Source of the DNA: Paenibacillus sp. 1_12
Lineage (GTDB): Bacteria; Bacillota; Bacilli; Paenibacillales; NBRC-103111
Reading direction: 5' to 3'
DNA length: 64,000 nt
Assembly: GCF_900114475.1 (NCBI RefSeq)
Contig: NZ_FOTE01000006.1
Location: 186,001 to 250,000 of the forward strand
In this document: one piece after another, positions 29,901-38,626 of the stretch
Position numbering within the stretch: the stretch's first letter is position 1
How the letters are laid out: every line of letters starts with the position of its first letter
Translations under genes and position numbers: made by a program
Notes under the pieces: model-generated
What the model was told of the DNA's origin: nothing
What the model saw: the letters and a program-made list of their open reading frames with translations, nothing else
Databases searched by the model: none

Positions 29901-30530
29901 CTCCGATTGCTTTCGAAGCGGTTCTATCTGATCCTCAAGCTCTGATACCAAATCGTGAATACGCAGCAAATTTTGTTCGGTTTCCTGTAGCTTTTTTTCT
30001 GTTTCCCGTTTGCGCGATTTGTATTTAACAATGCCCGATGCTTCTTCAAAAATCCCACGGCGGTCTTCGGACTTGGTGCTTAAAATTTCTTCAATCCGTC
30101 CCTGTCCAATAATCGAATACGCTTCTTTTCCGATCCCAGTATCCATGAACAGCTCGGTGATATCTTTAAGCCTGCAAGGCTGTTTATTTATTAAGTATTC
30201 ACTGTCGCCATTGCGATGCACACGACGGGTCACCGTAACCTCGTTAAAATCAAGCGAAAGCGATTGACTTGTATTGTCAAGTGTTAAAGAAACCTCTCCA
30301 AAGTTAACTGCTTTGCGGTTATCGCTTCCAGCAAAAATGATATCCTCCATTTTGCCGCCGCGTAAGCTTTTGGCGCTTTGTTCTCCCAGTACCCAACGAA
30401 TTCCGTCGGATATGTTGCTTTTTCCGCTGCCATTCGGACCTACTACCGCTGTAATTCCCTGGACGAATTCGAGCTCAGTCCGGTCGGCAAACGATTTAAA
30501 TCCGGTCAGTTCAATACGTTTTAAAAACAT
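26958..30530 (-). CDS. smc: Chromosome segregation ATPase Smc
   Basis: Smc forms the condensin-like SMC-ScpAB complex that organises origins. The 1190-residue protein has Walker A in VVGPNGSGKSNISDGIRWVL, long coiled coils, a central hinge (about 510-650, with GIRGAVAELMKVPAHVETAM) and the C-terminal signature LQLLSGGERALTAIALLFSI with Walker B FCVLDEVEAALDEANV. The ATG follows AGAGGTGAG. It has its own promoter after the rnc terminator. Confidence 0.98.
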   Translation of the reverse strand: MFLKRIELTGFKSFADRTELEFVQGITAVVGPNGSGKSNISDGIRWVLGEQSAKSLRGGKMEDIIFAGSDNRKAVNFGEVSLTLDNTSQSLSLDFNEVTVTRRVHRNGDSEYLINKQPCRLKDITELFMDTGIGKEAYSIIGQGRIEEILSTKSEDRRGIFEEASGIVKYKSRKRETEKKLQETEQNLLRIHDLVSELEDQIEPLRKQSEKAVRYKELREQLKSSEIAMYVYQIEQIYIAWTDTNKNLERLKKEQEGLSTIVSQHDAHLEKHRWETRRLETDIERLQEQLLQLSEDFEKCEGQGEVLRERKKNYEGNQTQLKQTAAQQGQRMGEKEAELLHFRGKLTVISNELIQYQAKVMAEETRLLGVAGGVSSGDEDRLKSDLLETLNRMANARNEIRYTEQQTEGLTRRLDRLSEEHRKWKEQADTVTMRKQELEKRLAATLKKVDEMRNQYLDLSQSLKTKQQLSEEASTAVRKWEQKLDALVSRRDTMREMANDYDGFIHGVKEILKAKDRNELRGIRGAVAELMKVPAHVETAMETALGGALQHVVVDSEGNAREAIAFLKKRQLGRATFLPLDVIRGRSIQESEKRSIESMEGFVGIGIDLVQYDDQYRQIVGSLLGNVIISSQLDLANRIAAKIQYRYRVVTLEGDIVNPGGSMTGGSQQKRTSSLLGRQRQIEEMDDEIQESDKQLQQLRSRGELVRKEIVTETQALEQLRQVGENLRIEEQQIRASLQPLDQESKQVADQLALYNQDGDAMDTERRDLQARRATAQQSLEQLLSEEAVIQQAIREAAVARKAGEQEKEELQTQLTDLKIKVASLSQEKQSLQDQEKRFRTELTELHTELELNRSILQQMDQDMTGLQKESILQIEQLNSLSLKKQHCTEQLDLKRAERAEWQAKLEKEEYKTREERNQLRQAQEQLHQTEVRVTRLDVELENLLKKLADDYELSIELAKERYPVPEDVLGTQNKVRELKREIAILGEVNLGAIEEFMRVNERFEFLSEQKNDLVAAKTTLYEVIHEMDEEMSKRFRITFDAIRTHFVIVFAKLFGGGRADLILSEPDNLLHTGIEIVAQPPGKKLQNLQLLSGGERALTAIALLFSIIRVKPVPFCVLDEVEAALDEANVTRFAEYLREFSQQTQFIVVTHRKGTMEEADVLYGVTMEEGGVSKLVSVRLEEDEAIIAS

Positions 30531-30547
30531 CGTCTCACCTCTACGTT

Positions 30548-30576
30548 ATTGTACCATACAATTCCTATTCATAGAA
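30548..30576 (-). promoter_or_regulatory. Candidate extended -10 promoter of smc
   Basis: On the minus strand TGGTACAAT (30556-30548) is an extended -10 box. A poor -35 (TTCTAT, 30576-30571) lies 17 bases upstream. It sits between the rnc terminator and the smc ribosome site. Confidence 0.55.
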
Positions 30577-30602
30577 TCGTAGAAGAACCCTTGGCACCCC
30601 AT

Positions 30603-30644
30603 AGAAAAATGCATCGGCAGCAGCCTCTCAGCTGCCCGATGCAT
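30603..30644 (-). terminator. Intrinsic terminator after rnc
   Basis: ATGCATCGGGCAGC (30644-30631) pairs with GCTGCCGATGCAT (30621-30609) with one bulged base, followed on the minus strand by a TTTTT run. It starts four bases after the rnc stop and closes the long fapR-to-rnc unit. Confidence 0.88.
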
Positions 30645-30647
30645 TCG

Positions 30648-31364
30648 TCAAAACCCTCTGGTTATGTTACCAAAATCAACTTTCAACGCTTCCAAAGCCT
30701 GAGCTGCGGCCTGCTGTTCAGCTTCCTTCTTGGACCGGCCGTCCCCTTGGCCCAATAGCCTGTCGTTGATTTGAACCTGGGCCACAAATTCCCGCTCGTG
30801 CGCAGGTCCGCGCTCATCGATAATTTTGTATTCCAATATGCCCAAACTGTGCTGCTGTGTGTACTCTTGCAAATTGGTTTTGAAATCTACGGTCAGCAGC
30901 TTACCCTGATTCGGAATATTCGAAAAAAGGTGCTTGCGCAAAAACGTATTAACGACCTCAAGACCTTGATCCAGATAGAGAGCACCAACAAACGATTCAA
31001 ACACATCAGCAAGTAAAGCCGGCCTTGTTCTGCCACCGGTCAACTCTTCACCTTTGCCCAAAAGTACATAGGAGCCAAAATCCAGCTGTTCCGCAAAGCT
31101 TACTAGTGAAGGCTCACAAACAATCGATGCTCTTAGCTTCGTCAGTTCTCCCTCAGGCCGCTGTGGGTACATTTCGAATAAATACTCCGAGACAGTTAAT
31201 TCGAGCACAGCATCACCCAAAAATTCCAACCGCTCATTATCCTTATGGTTACCTATACGGTGCTCGTTCACATAGGAAGAGTGTGTAAACGCCTGCCTTA
31301 ACAGCTCTGGTTTGCGAAACGATATGTCCAATGCTATTTGCAGCTGTTTCAGGTTTCGATGCAT
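30648..31364 (-). CDS. rnc: Ribonuclease III
   Basis: RNase III cuts double-stranded RNA, including rRNA precursors. The 238-residue protein has the nuclease signature [20 protein letters not shown], the catalytic [18 protein letters not shown] block and a C-terminal double-stranded RNA-binding domain ([19 protein letters not shown]). I chose ATG 31364, seven bases after AGGTGG; an ATG eight codons upstream has no ribosome site. It lies between fabF and smc. Confidence 0.96.
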   Translation of the reverse strand: MHRNLKQLQIALDISFRKPELLRQAFTHSSYVNEHRIGNHKDNERLEFLGDAVLELTVSEYLFEMYPQRPEGELTKLRASIVCEPSLVSFAEQLDFGSYVLLGKGEELTGGRTRPALLADVFESFVGALYLDQGLEVVNTFLRKHLFSNIPNQGKLLTVDFKTNLQEYTQQHSLGILEYKIIDERGPAHEREFVAQVQINDRLLGQGDGRSKKEAEQQAAAQALEALKVDFGNITRGF

Positions 31365-31433
31365 ATCCTCACCACCTACTTCGAACATCCGTTTATGGTT
31401 CTTTTCCCTGAATATCCAACGTCATGTAAATGC

Positions 31434-32672
31434 TTATTGTTCAAACTTTTTCAAAATAATAGTGGCATTATGGCCCCCAAAGCCGAATGAATTGGACATT
31501 ACGATCTTGAGGTCAGCCTTTCTCGGCGTATTTGGTACATAATCCAAATCACATAATGGATCCTGGTTGTCCAAATTAGCTGTAGGCGGAATGATGCCAT
31601 TTTTCAAGGCCAGTCCACAAATTAACGCCTCAACACCGCCTGCTGCACCCAGCAAATGGCCCGTCATCGATTTCGTCGAACTCACAGCCAGCTTATAAGC
31701 ATGATCACCAAAAGCCTTCTTGATGGCAGTTGTTTCGGAGCGATCTCCTACAGGTGTAGAAGTACCGTGTGCATTGATGTAATCGATTTGTTCCAATGTA
31801 ATCCCAGCATCTTTAATCGCTTTCACCATACATCGTGCTGCACCATCAGGATCCGGATCGGTCATATGATGAGCGTCACCGCTCATTCCATAACCTATGA
31901 CTTCAGCATAAATTTGGGCACCACGTTTGGTTGCATGCTCAAGAGATTCCAAAATAAGAACACCGGCTCCCTCACCCATAACGAATCCATCGCGATCTAT
32001 ATCAAATGGTCGACTAGCATGGGTTGGATCATCATTACGAGTTGACATGGCACGCAGCGCACTAAATCCTGCTACTCCTGTTGGAGTGATCGTTGCCTCG
32101 GCACCACCGCAAATCATAACATCTGCGTCACCGCGTTGAATCATTTTGAAGGAATCACCAATCGAGTGTGTCCCCGTTGCACAAGCCGTTACCGCTGTAC
32201 TATTAGGTCCTTTGGCTCCGGTCATCATCGAAATTTGGCCAGAAGCCATATTCGCAATCATCATCGGAATAAAGAACGGACTCACACGCTTTGGTCCTTT
32301 TTCCAGCAAAATCTTAAACTGTTCTTCCCAGGTGGACAAGCCGCCAATTCCGGACCCTACATAAACACCTACACGCTCTGGGTCTGTATCTTCCTTAACG
32401 TTAAGCTTGGCATCACGCAAAGCTAACAAACTAGCAACAACTGCAAACTGCACAAAGCGGTCCATACGACGAGCTTCCTTTTTATCAAAAAATGGCTCAT
32501 AGTTGAAATTTTTGATTTCTGCAGCGATGTGTGTCGGATAATCGGTTACATCGAACAATTCAATCTGACCAACACCGGATTTGCCCTCAAGTAAATTGCC
32601 CCAAAAGGTTTCCAGATCTTGCCCAAGGGATGTCATGACACCCATACCCGTTATTACAACTCTTTGATTCAT
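31434..32672 (-). CDS. fabF: 3-oxoacyl-ACP synthase II (FabF)
   Basis: FabF elongates acyl-ACP by condensation with malonyl-ACP. The 412-residue protein has the active Cys in [17 protein letters not shown] and the two catalytic His residues in [12 protein letters not shown] and [15 protein letters not shown]. The C-terminus has [15 protein letters not shown]. It lies downstream of acpP and before rnc; in Bacillus subtilis fabF is elsewhere, so its place here is typical of Paenibacillaceae-like clusters. Confidence 0.97.
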   Translation of the reverse strand: MNQRVVITGMGVMTSLGQDLETFWGNLLEGKSGVGQIELFDVTDYPTHIAAEIKNFNYEPFFDKKEARRMDRFVQFAVVASLLALRDAKLNVKEDTDPERVGVYVGSGIGGLSTWEEQFKILLEKGPKRVSPFFIPMMIANMASGQISMMTGAKGPNSTAVTACATGTHSIGDSFKMIQRGDADVMICGGAEATITPTGVAGFSALRAMSTRNDDPTHASRPFDIDRDGFVMGEGAGVLILESLEHATKRGAQIYAEVIGYGMSGDAHHMTDPDPDGAARCMVKAIKDAGITLEQIDYINAHGTSTPVGDRSETTAIKKAFGDHAYKLAVSSTKSMTGHLLGAAGGVEALICGLALKNGIIPPTANLDNQDPLCDLDYVPNTPRKADLKIVMSNSFGFGGHNATIILKKFEQ

Positions 32673-32774
32673 TGTAACCCACCTCTATCTAAAATAACAA
32701 TATCGTTATGTATGATAAGTCATATTCAAGTAATGTATTCACCAGTAACTCCACAGACTGGTCTGAAAGGAGAT

Positions 32775-32803
32775 AAGTCCCGCCAAGTAATTAAACGGGA
32801 CTT
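32775..32803 (-). terminator. Hairpin between acpP and fabF (weak terminator or processing site)
   Basis: AAGTCCCG (32803-32796) pairs with CGGGACTT (32782-32775) on the minus strand around a 13-base loop. What follows is TATCTCCTTTC, with no proper T run, so partial termination or mRNA end protection of the abundant acpP message is more likely than full termination. Confidence 0.5.
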
Positions 32804-32811
32804 ACAGTCAA

Positions 32812-33045
32812 TTAAGTATGAGATTTTATGTACTCAACTACTTGACCTACCGTAGTAATTGTTTCTGCATCTTCGTCAGAAATCTCCAAATCGAATTCAT
32901 CTTCAAGCTCCATAACTAATTCTACGACATCTAGAGAATCAGCGCCTAAATCATCTTTGAAAGATGCTTCGAGGGTAACTTCGGCCTCTTCAACACCAAG
33001 ACGATCGATGACGATACGTTTTACGCGTTCCAAAACATCGGACAT
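32812..33045 (-). CDS. acpP: Acyl carrier protein
   Basis: ACP carries growing acyl chains on a phosphopantetheine arm. The 77-residue acidic protein has the modified serine in [19 protein letters not shown] and ends in [17 protein letters not shown] 33045 follows GGAGGAGGTG; an upstream ATG six codons earlier overlaps that site. It sits between fabG and fabF. Confidence 0.98.
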   Translation of the reverse strand: MSDVLERVKRIVIDRLGVEEAEVTLEASFKDDLGADSLDVVELVMELEDEFDLEISDEDAETITTVGQVVEYIKSHT

Positions 33046-33168
33046 CCGGTTCACCTCCTCCATGGTATTATACTGGACTTATGGACAAATTGCCATAGCT
33101 TGCGCAAGCTCCACCTTAAAAAAACAAAATCACTGCATTTTATCCTGCTCTAAAGCCTATCAGTGAGC

Positions 33169-33909
33169 CTACATATACATGCCGCCATCAATGTGAATGG
33201 TCTGACCTGTCATGTAGGAAGCATCATCTGAGGCCAGAAAACGGACTGCCTTGGCGATATCGTCAGGTTTCCCTAGACGGGCCAAAGGAATCTGCTGCAG
33301 CAGCCCTGCAACCGTATCCTCCGACAGCTTATCCGTCATATCTGTCTCAATAAAACCGGGTGCTACCGCGTTAACGGTAATACCTCGGGATGAAAGCTCC
33401 TTCGCACTTGCTTTGGTCATCCCAATTACTCCCGCCTTGGCGGCGACATAATTAATCTGACCCGGGTTGCCAAGCACACCAACAACGGATGAAATATTGA
33501 TGATACGACCCGAGCGCTGCTTCATCATCGGGCGTGTGGCTGCTTTGATACAGTTAAACACGCCTTTCAAGTTAATTGCGATCACCTGATCGAACTCATC
33601 TTCTTTCATACGCATAATCAAATTATCTCTGGTGATTCCTGCATTGTTAACCAGAATGTCAAGCTGACCAAACGTTCCCAGCACGAGCTTGAACATGTCG
33701 TCCACCTCTTGCGCGGAACTTACGTCGGCTTTGACTTTAAAGGCTTTGCGTCCCATGGCTTCAATCAAGCTCACAACCTCAGCTGCAGACGCCTCACTTC
33801 CAGCGTAATTAACTGCAACATCAGCCCCTGCTTCAGCGAGTGACAAGGCAATCGCGCGGCCAATACCACGTGATGCACCGGTTACGAGTGCCGTTTTACC
33901 TGTTAGCAT
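33169..33909 (-). CDS. fabG: 3-oxoacyl-ACP reductase (FabG)
   Basis: FabG reduces 3-ketoacyl-ACP with NADPH. The 246-residue short-chain dehydrogenase has the cofactor loop [34 protein letters not shown] and the catalytic Ser-Tyr-Lys set in [21 protein letters not shown]. The ribosome site AAGGAGG (33928-33922) lies directly after a hairpin repeat at 33930-33950 and 12 bases before ATG, which is longer than ideal. Confidence 0.97.
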   Translation of the reverse strand: MLTGKTALVTGASRGIGRAIALSLAEAGADVAVNYAGSEASAAEVVSLIEAMGRKAFKVKADVSSAQEVDDMFKLVLGTFGQLDILVNNAGITRDNLIMRMKEDEFDQVIAINLKGVFNCIKAATRPMMKQRSGRIINISSVVGVLGNPGQINYVAAKAGVIGMTKASAKELSSRGITVNAVAPGFIETDMTDKLSEDTVAGLLQQIPLARLGKPDDIAKAVRFLASDDASYMTGQTIHIDGGMYM

Positions 33910-33929
33910 GATAGTGATTTCCCTCCTTA

Positions 33930-33978
33930 AAGTTTTCTGTAGGAAAACTTACTTCGCAAGCATAAGCTGCGCTTCACT
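33930..33978 (-). repeat. Hairpin repeat copy 1, upstream of fabG
   Basis: AAGTTTTC and GAAAACTT form a perfect 8-bp stem with a five-base loop (33930-33950). A second dyad, around CGCAAGC and GCTGCG, follows at 33955-33971. On the minus strand the first hairpin ends one base before the AAGGAGG of fabG. It shares ACTTACTTCG and the hairpin with copies 2 and 3 near fabD. Confidence 0.75.
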
Positions 33979-34006
33979 TGGAAGCTCGTATCGTATGTAC
34001 AACCAT

Positions 34007-34927
34007 TTAAGCCTGCTCAATCGCTTCTTTGCTATTAATACCGATAATTTTTACCGATCGGTCGATTTTTTTAATTAAGCCGGCCAACACAGTGCCTGAA
34101 CCTATTTCAACAAAGGTATCCACACCTTGCTCAATCAGCCATACAACAGTGTCTTCCCAAAGCACAGAAGAATGAACCTGATCAACCAATAAGGAACGGA
34201 TCTCATTCGGCTCGGTAACAGGAAGAGCAGTCACATTGGCAACAACCGGCACATTAGCCGTTTGCATAGAAACTGCAGATAAAACCGCAGATAGACGCTC
34301 CGATGCTGGCTTCATCAATGAAGAATGAAATGGCCCACTGACTTCCAGTGGAATAACACGTTTGGCACCGATCTCTTTGCCACGCTCCACCAAGGCTTGA
34401 ACTCCCGCAACACTACCCGATACAACAATTTGACCAGGGCAATTCAGATTAGCCAACTCGACAACGTCAAGCTCATTCGTGATGGTTTGACACAATTGCT
34501 GTAAAGCCTCACGTTCGGCACCAAGGACTGCTGCCATCGCTCCTTGACCACTAGGTACTGCCTCTTCCATGAATTCACCTCGCGCACGAACAGTACGCAC
34601 GGCATCCTCAAAGCTGAGCACTCCTGCAGCTACAAGCGCCGAGTATTCGCCCAAGCTGTGTCCGGCAACAAAGTCTGGCTGCAAGCCCTTAGCCTTGAAA
34701 ACCTCCAGATAAGCAATACTCGTGGTCAGCAATGCAGGCTGTGTGTTATAGGTTAATTTCAGTTCAGCTTCAGGTCCTTCGAATATGATCGAAGACAGGG
34801 AATACCCTAAAGCTTCATCCGCACTTTTAAATATACGTGCAGCAGCCTCTTCTGTTTCAAAAATATCCCGGCCCATTCCAACAGCTTGAGCACCCTGTCC
34901 CGGGAAAACAAATGCTATTTTACCCAT
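34007..34927 (-). CDS. fabD: Malonyl-CoA:ACP transacylase (FabD)
   Basis: FabD loads malonyl groups onto ACP. The 306-residue protein starts MGKIAFVFPGQGAQAVGMG, has the active serine in FVAGHSLGEYSALVAAG and the catalytic His in GPFHSSLM. I chose ATG 34927 because AAGGAG lies eight bases upstream; TTG two codons earlier is too close. A hairpin repeat ends just before that AAGGAG. Confidence 0.97.
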   Translation of the reverse strand: MGKIAFVFPGQGAQAVGMGRDIFETEEAAARIFKSADEALGYSLSSIIFEGPEAELKLTYNTQPALLTTSIAYLEVFKAKGLQPDFVAGHSLGEYSALVAAGVLSFEDAVRTVRARGEFMEEAVPSGQGAMAAVLGAEREALQQLCQTITNELDVVELANLNCPGQIVVSGSVAGVQALVERGKEIGAKRVIPLEVSGPFHSSLMKPASERLSAVLSAVSMQTANVPVVANVTALPVTEPNEIRSLLVDQVHSSVLWEDTVVWLIEQGVDTFVEIGSGTVLAGLIKKIDRSVKIIGINSKEAIEQA

Positions 34928-34943
34928 ATTCAATTCTCCTTAG

Positions 34944-34978
34944 AGTTTTCTTTGAAAACTTACTTCGTAAGCAAGCGC
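34944..34978 (-). repeat. Hairpin repeat copy 2, upstream of fabD
   Basis: AGTTTTC-TTT-GAAAACT (34944-34960) is a perfect 7-bp hairpin, followed by TACTTCGTAAGCAAGCGCAT. On the minus strand the hairpin is followed after one or two bases by TAAGGAG, the fabD ribosome site, the same arrangement as at fabG. Confidence 0.75.
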
Positions 34979-34982
34979 ATTG

Positions 34983-35015
34983 AGTTTTCGTAGAAAACTT
35001 ACTTCATGAGCAAGC
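34983..35015 (-). repeat. Hairpin repeat copy 3, in tandem with copy 2
   Basis: AGTTTTC-GTA-GAAAACT (34983-34999) is followed by TTACTTCATGAGCAAGCTCAT, which includes the small dyad ATGAG/CTCAT. It begins 39 bases from the start of copy 2, so copies 2 and 3 form a direct tandem pair. No ribosome site adjoins copy 3. Confidence 0.72.
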
Positions 35016-35053
35016 TCATAGAGTTTTTCGTATTGATTATTGTGAAAGGCGGA

Positions 35054-36049
35054 TTACCAAATGACAACAGAAGCGCCCCATGTTAAGCCTCCACCGAAGC
35101 CGACCAAGACCAGGCAATCCCCTTCATTCAATCTTCCTTCTTCTACAGCTTCCGCTAATGCGATAGGGATGGACGCTGCAGATACATTACCATACTTGTG
35201 GAGATTAATCATACATTTATCCTCACTAAGCTCAAGCCGATTCAATGCGGATTGTACAATGCGGATATTGGCTTGGTGGGGTACGAGCAGATCAATATCA
35301 CTTTTATGCATCCCAGCCTTACGCAGTGCTTCTTCGGCAGCGTTCCCCATAATGCGCACAGCAAATTTAAAAACCTCACTACCAGCCATATAAATAAAAT
35401 GCTGCTTAGCCTCAATACTTTCTGTGGAGGAAGGACAACGTGAGCCACCACCGGCTACCTTCAACAATTCACCACCGGATCCATCCGCACCCAATTCAAA
35501 GGACTTAAAGCCTCGGCCTTCCGGTACCACACCGATGACTACAGCTCCTGCACCATCACCAAACAAAATACATGTATTTCGGTCGGTGTAATCGGTAATT
35601 TTGGACAAACATTCTGCACCAACAACCAGAGCATACTGATACATGCCTGTGGCAATAAAATTAGAAGCATTCGCCAAACCATAAATAAATCCTGAGCATG
35701 CTGCCGACAGATCAAATGCAGCAGCTTTCTTCGCAGCCAGTTTGTTTTGTAAAATACAGGCTGTAGATGGAAACGCCATATCCGGCGTTATTGTCGCAAC
35801 TACAATCAAGTCCAGTTGTTCTGCACTAATTCCTGCCATTTCTAGCGCCCTGAGGGACGCTTCATAAGCTAAATCGGAAGAAGCCTGCTCGGGACTCACA
35901 ATCCTTCGTTCACGAATACCCGTTCTCGATACGATCCACTCATCATTGGTCTCGACCATATGCTCCAATTCTTGATTCGTCAAAACACGATCAGGCACAT
36001 ATTTACCAGACCCAATGATGCCAACCGGCCGTAAGCTCATATTAGTCAC
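35054..36049 (-). CDS. fabH: 3-oxoacyl-ACP synthase III (FabH)
   Basis: FabH starts fatty acid synthesis by condensing an acyl-CoA primer with malonyl-ACP; Bacillus-type enzymes prefer branched primers. The 331-residue protein has the active Cys in FDLSAACSGFIYGLANA, His in LLVPHQANIRIVQ and Asn in YGNVSAASIPIALAE. GTG 36049 follows GGAAGAGAG; ATG 36040 is an alternative. It lies between plsX and fabD. Confidence 0.97.
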   Translation of the reverse strand: MTNMSLRPVGIIGSGKYVPDRVLTNQELEHMVETNDEWIVSRTGIRERRIVSPEQASSDLAYEASLRALEMAGISAEQLDLIVVATITPDMAFPSTACILQNKLAAKKAAAFDLSAACSGFIYGLANASNFIATGMYQYALVVGAECLSKITDYTDRNTCILFGDGAGAVVIGVVPEGRGFKSFELGADGSGGELLKVAGGGSRCPSSTESIEAKQHFIYMAGSEVFKFAVRIMGNAAEEALRKAGMHKSDIDLLVPHQANIRIVQSALNRLELSEDKCMINLHKYGNVSAASIPIALAEAVEEGRLNEGDCLVLVGFGGGLTWGASVVIW

Positions 36050-36062
36050 AACTCTCTTCCGT

Positions 36063-37064
36063 TTACTTATTTCCGTTATTTATTTCCGATTTTATAGTTG
36101 CAAGCACATCGTTCTGGATCGAAATACGAGCTTGACGAATCGCATTTTTGATCGCTATAGCGTTCGATGAGCCATGGCTTTTCAATACCATTCCATTAAT
36201 CCCAAGAAGCGGTGCAGCACCATACTCGGAATAATCAAGCTGACTCTTAAATTTGGTTAAACCCGGCTTTAATACAGCCGCTGCTAGCTTGGTTAGCAAA
36301 TTCCGTGTAAACTCCGTTTTCAAAGCTGTAAAGATCGTTGCAGCCGCACCCTCAAGTGACTTTAACATAATATTACCGGCAAAGCCGTCACATACAAGTA
36401 CATCGCAAGGACCCGATAGCAAATCTCGTGATTCCACATTTCCGACAAAATGAATCGGTGCTTCCTTGAGCAGTGGGTATGCAGCCTTTGTTAGTTCATT
36501 ACCTTTGAGTGCTTCCGTACCCACATTCAATAATCCTACTCTTGGACTTACAACACCATGCACTTTTTTTCTGTATATACTGCCCATAATCGCATACTGA
36601 ACCAATTGCTCAGGAGATGCGTCCATATTCGCTCCCATATCGAGTGCAACCATGCCTTTGCCATCCATCGATGGGATCGTCAAGGTCAGGGCCGGACGAT
36701 CAATACCCTCAATTCGACCTACGATCAATAATCCTGTAGTCATCAAAGCACCTGTATTACCTGCCGAGATCATAGCATCCGCTGAGCGCTCTTGCACCAT
36801 TCGACCTGCTACAACCATGGAGGCGTCTTTCTTCCGACGAACAGCCTTGACGGGCTCATCCTCGGCTTCGATCACTTCAGAGGCATGAACAATTTCCAAA
36901 TTGCTTGGTTGATCGCCAGCCTGACGAACAAGCGGTTCAATCCGGGCCTTGTCTCCGATCAAAATGACCGTCGTATCCTTCCATTCCCGTACTGCTTCCA
37001 ACGCCCCGGCCACCACTACATCGGGGGCATGGTCTCCACCCATTGCATCAATCGCTATCCGCAC
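36063..37064 (-). CDS. plsX: Phosphate acyltransferase PlsX
   Basis: PlsX makes acyl-phosphate from acyl-ACP, the acyl donor for PlsY. The 333-residue protein begins [20 protein letters not shown] and has [18 protein letters not shown]-like and [18 protein letters not shown] blocks. GTG 37064 follows GGGGAG, and the gene overlaps the end of fapR by 17 bases, which is the standard fapR-plsX coupling. Confidence 0.97.
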   Translation of the reverse strand: MRIAIDAMGGDHAPDVVVAGALEAVREWKDTTVILIGDKARIEPLVRQAGDQPSNLEIVHASEVIEAEDEPVKAVRRKKDASMVVAGRMVQERSADAMISAGNTGALMTTGLLIVGRIEGIDRPALTLTIPSMDGKGMVALDMGANMDASPEQLVQYAIMGSIYRKKVHGVVSPRVGLLNVGTEALKGNELTKAAYPLLKEAPIHFVGNVESRDLLSGPCDVLVCDGFAGNIMLKSLEGAAATIFTALKTEFTRNLLTKLAAAVLKPGLTKFKSQLDYSEYGAAPLLGINGMVLKSHGSSNAIAIKNAIRQARISIQNDVLATIKSEINNGNK

Positions 37065-37653
37065 CAGGCTCCCCTCCCTCTGAACGATCCTTTGTTGAAT
37101 GATAAATGATAAAGTTTCCCTGAAACACTATTTCGTCACCAACATAAGTAAATACTTCAACTTTAGCTTTACCTTTGGTGATTGATCGCACATAGGCCTT
37201 GGCTATGCATTTCTCTTCCAGCTTGACTGGGCGTACAAAACGAATATCTGCAGCGGCAGTCAATGCAATCTGATCATTAATCACAGCAACAGCCAACGAA
37301 TTGGCTTGCGAAAAAATATGATGCCCTCGGGCAATTTTTGTTCTTGAAAAAACATGCTCATCCTTAATTTCAAACATTGAGATGCCGCTTTTATCGAGCT
37401 GCAGATCGATCACGTCACCGATAACCTCATGTAGTGGCAATGACCGAACCTGGTCATAGGAAAGCTCTGCCATGAGCTTGATACGCTCTCGCAGCTCCGG
37501 TATGCCAAGCTCCAAACGATCCAAGCGAATGGTTTGGATACTAACATTAAAAACCCGCATTAGCTCTTCGTCTGTAATAAAAGGATTGTCCTCAATTGCT
37601 ACGGTCAACTGCTGCTGACGCTGACGTTTAGGAAGGCGTTCGATACCAAACAC
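37048..37653 (-). CDS. fapR: Fatty acid and phospholipid synthesis repressor FapR
   Basis: FapR represses fab and pls genes and is released by malonyl-CoA. The 201-residue protein has an N-terminal helix-turn-helix ([20 protein letters not shown]) and a hot-dog effector domain ([27 protein letters not shown]). The start is GTG 37653: an in-frame stop lies shortly upstream, and the AAAGG in front is unusually close (about four bases), so translation may start weakly. A FapR-like box lies in its own promoter. Confidence 0.95.
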   Translation of the reverse strand: MFGIERLPKRQRQQQLTVAIEDNPFITDEELMRVFNVSIQTIRLDRLELGIPELRERIKLMAELSYDQVRSLPLHEVIGDVIDLQLDKSGISMFEIKDEHVFSRTKIARGHHIFSQANSLAVAVINDQIALTAAADIRFVRPVKLEEKCIAKAYVRSITKGKAKVEVFTYVGDEIVFQGNFIIYHSTKDRSEGGEPGADSD

Positions 37654-37724
37654 CGCCTTTATCTATGATCTGAATTTCCATGATTTCTGAGCTTGATATG
37701 TACACCATTCATACTCATTAGATC

Positions 37725-37752
37725 TTATGACCAAGTAATAAGAGATAGTATA
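37725..37752 (-). promoter_or_regulatory. fapR promoter -10 box with FapR-like operator
   Basis: On the minus strand TATACT (37752-37747) is a -10 candidate with a poor -35. Six bases after it lies TTATTACTTGGTCATAA (37741-37725), an imperfect inverted repeat that matches the FapR site as I remember it (TTAGTACCTGGTACTAA type) at 13 of 17 positions. The box covers the expected transcription start, where a repressor would act. Confidence 0.6.
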
Positions 37753-37780
37753 AAGGATTGTTTACGAAAAGGGAAGAGCA

Positions 37781-37813
37781 AAAAAATAGCACTTCACCAA
37801 AGGATGAAGTACT
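37781..37813 (-). terminator. Intrinsic terminator after rpmF
   Basis: AGTACTTCA (37813-37805) pairs with TGAAGTGCT (37796-37788) with one G-U pair and an eight-base loop, followed on the minus strand by TTTTTT. It separates DUF177-rpmF from the fapR unit. Confidence 0.88.
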
Positions 37814-37837
37814 ATCTTTTCATTGTTGATTAGAGAA

Positions 37838-38011
37838 CTATTGCTTGATTACTTCTCTGCTCTTGTACGAACCGCAAACTTTGCAAACGCGGTGAGACAA
37901 TTTCAATTCACCACAACTGTCACATTTAACCATGCCTGGTACTACTAATTTAAAGTGAGTACGGCGCTTATCGCGACGAGTTTTGGACGTTCTTCTTTGT
38001 GGTACTGCCAT
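37838..38011 (-). CDS. rpmF: 50S ribosomal protein L32
   Basis: L32 is a small zinc-ribbon 50S protein. The 57-residue protein starts [20 protein letters not shown] and has the full zinc set [18 protein letters not shown], so it is the zinc-binding (C+) form. ATG 38011 follows AAGGAGGTG; the longer frame upstream is not coding. It follows the DUF177 gene as usual. Confidence 0.98.
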   Translation of the reverse strand: MAVPQRRTSKTRRDKRRTHFKLVVPGMVKCDSCGELKLSHRVCKVCGSYKSREVIKQ

Positions 38012-38059
38012 ATTCCCCACCTCCTTCAACGAAATCAACCGAAGTTGTTACAATTCACC

Positions 38060-38569
38060 TTATTCTTTGAAAAAATCGGCCAGTCCGGCCAGTCTGGGGT
38101 CGATACTAGTCCGGTTGCAGCTGCAAGCCTGTACATTACGATCCACTCCACAAACAGGACACAATCCAAGGCATTCTTCATCGCATAAAGGGACATACGG
38201 TAAAGCCATCATTACATTTTCGATCAAATAGGGCAGCAATTCTATCTTGTCGTCCTTAACGTAATGAGTTTCCTCATCCTCGTCATCAGACTCCGATTCA
38301 TCTGCAGCTCGGGCGAACGTTTCATGAAAAGGAATTATCAGCTTTTGCTTTACCGGATTCAAGCAGCGGGAGCAAGGCTGTTCCACGTCAATACTCAATT
38401 GTCCAGTTACTTCAGCAACCTCATCTTGATGCAGCGCTTTGAGGCTAACATGAAGCGGACTCGCATTGAGTATATCATTGCTTTCCTTCAAAGCATCGGA
38501 CAGATCAACAGTTTCATTAAAATGTACCGCGTCAGCTTTCTGCGCCAACTCTTTTAAACGAATGAACAC
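38060..38569 (-). CDS. DUF177 (YceD/YlbN) family protein
   Basis: DUF177 proteins are found next to rpmF and are linked to 23S rRNA or large-subunit maturation in some organisms. The 169-residue protein has a cysteine pair in QPCSRCLNPVKQKLIIPF, an acidic stretch (ESESDDEDEE), and C-terminal cysteines CLGLCPVCGVDRNVQACSC. I chose GTG 38569, behind GGGGTGATT; the frame remains open for 20 more codons upstream, through the promoter. It is the first gene of the rpmF unit. Confidence 0.93.
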   Translation of the reverse strand: MFIRLKELAQKADAVHFNETVDLSDALKESNDILNASPLHVSLKALHQDEVAEVTGQLSIDVEQPCSRCLNPVKQKLIIPFHETFARAADESESDDEDEETHYVKDDKIELLPYLIENVMMALPYVPLCDEECLGLCPVCGVDRNVQACSCNRTSIDPRLAGLADFFKE

Positions 38570-38596
38570 AATAATCACCCCAAACAAACAAAGATT

Positions 38597-38626
38597 ATTA
38601 TATCGATAATACCTGCATTTTGTCAA
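38597..38626 (-). promoter_or_regulatory. Strong sigma-A promoter of DUF177-rpmF
   Basis: On the minus strand a perfect TTGACA (38626-38621), an 18-base spacer and a perfect TATAAT (38602-38597). Its -35 box overlaps the -35 box of the divergent tmcAL promoter by five bases. Confidence 0.82.
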
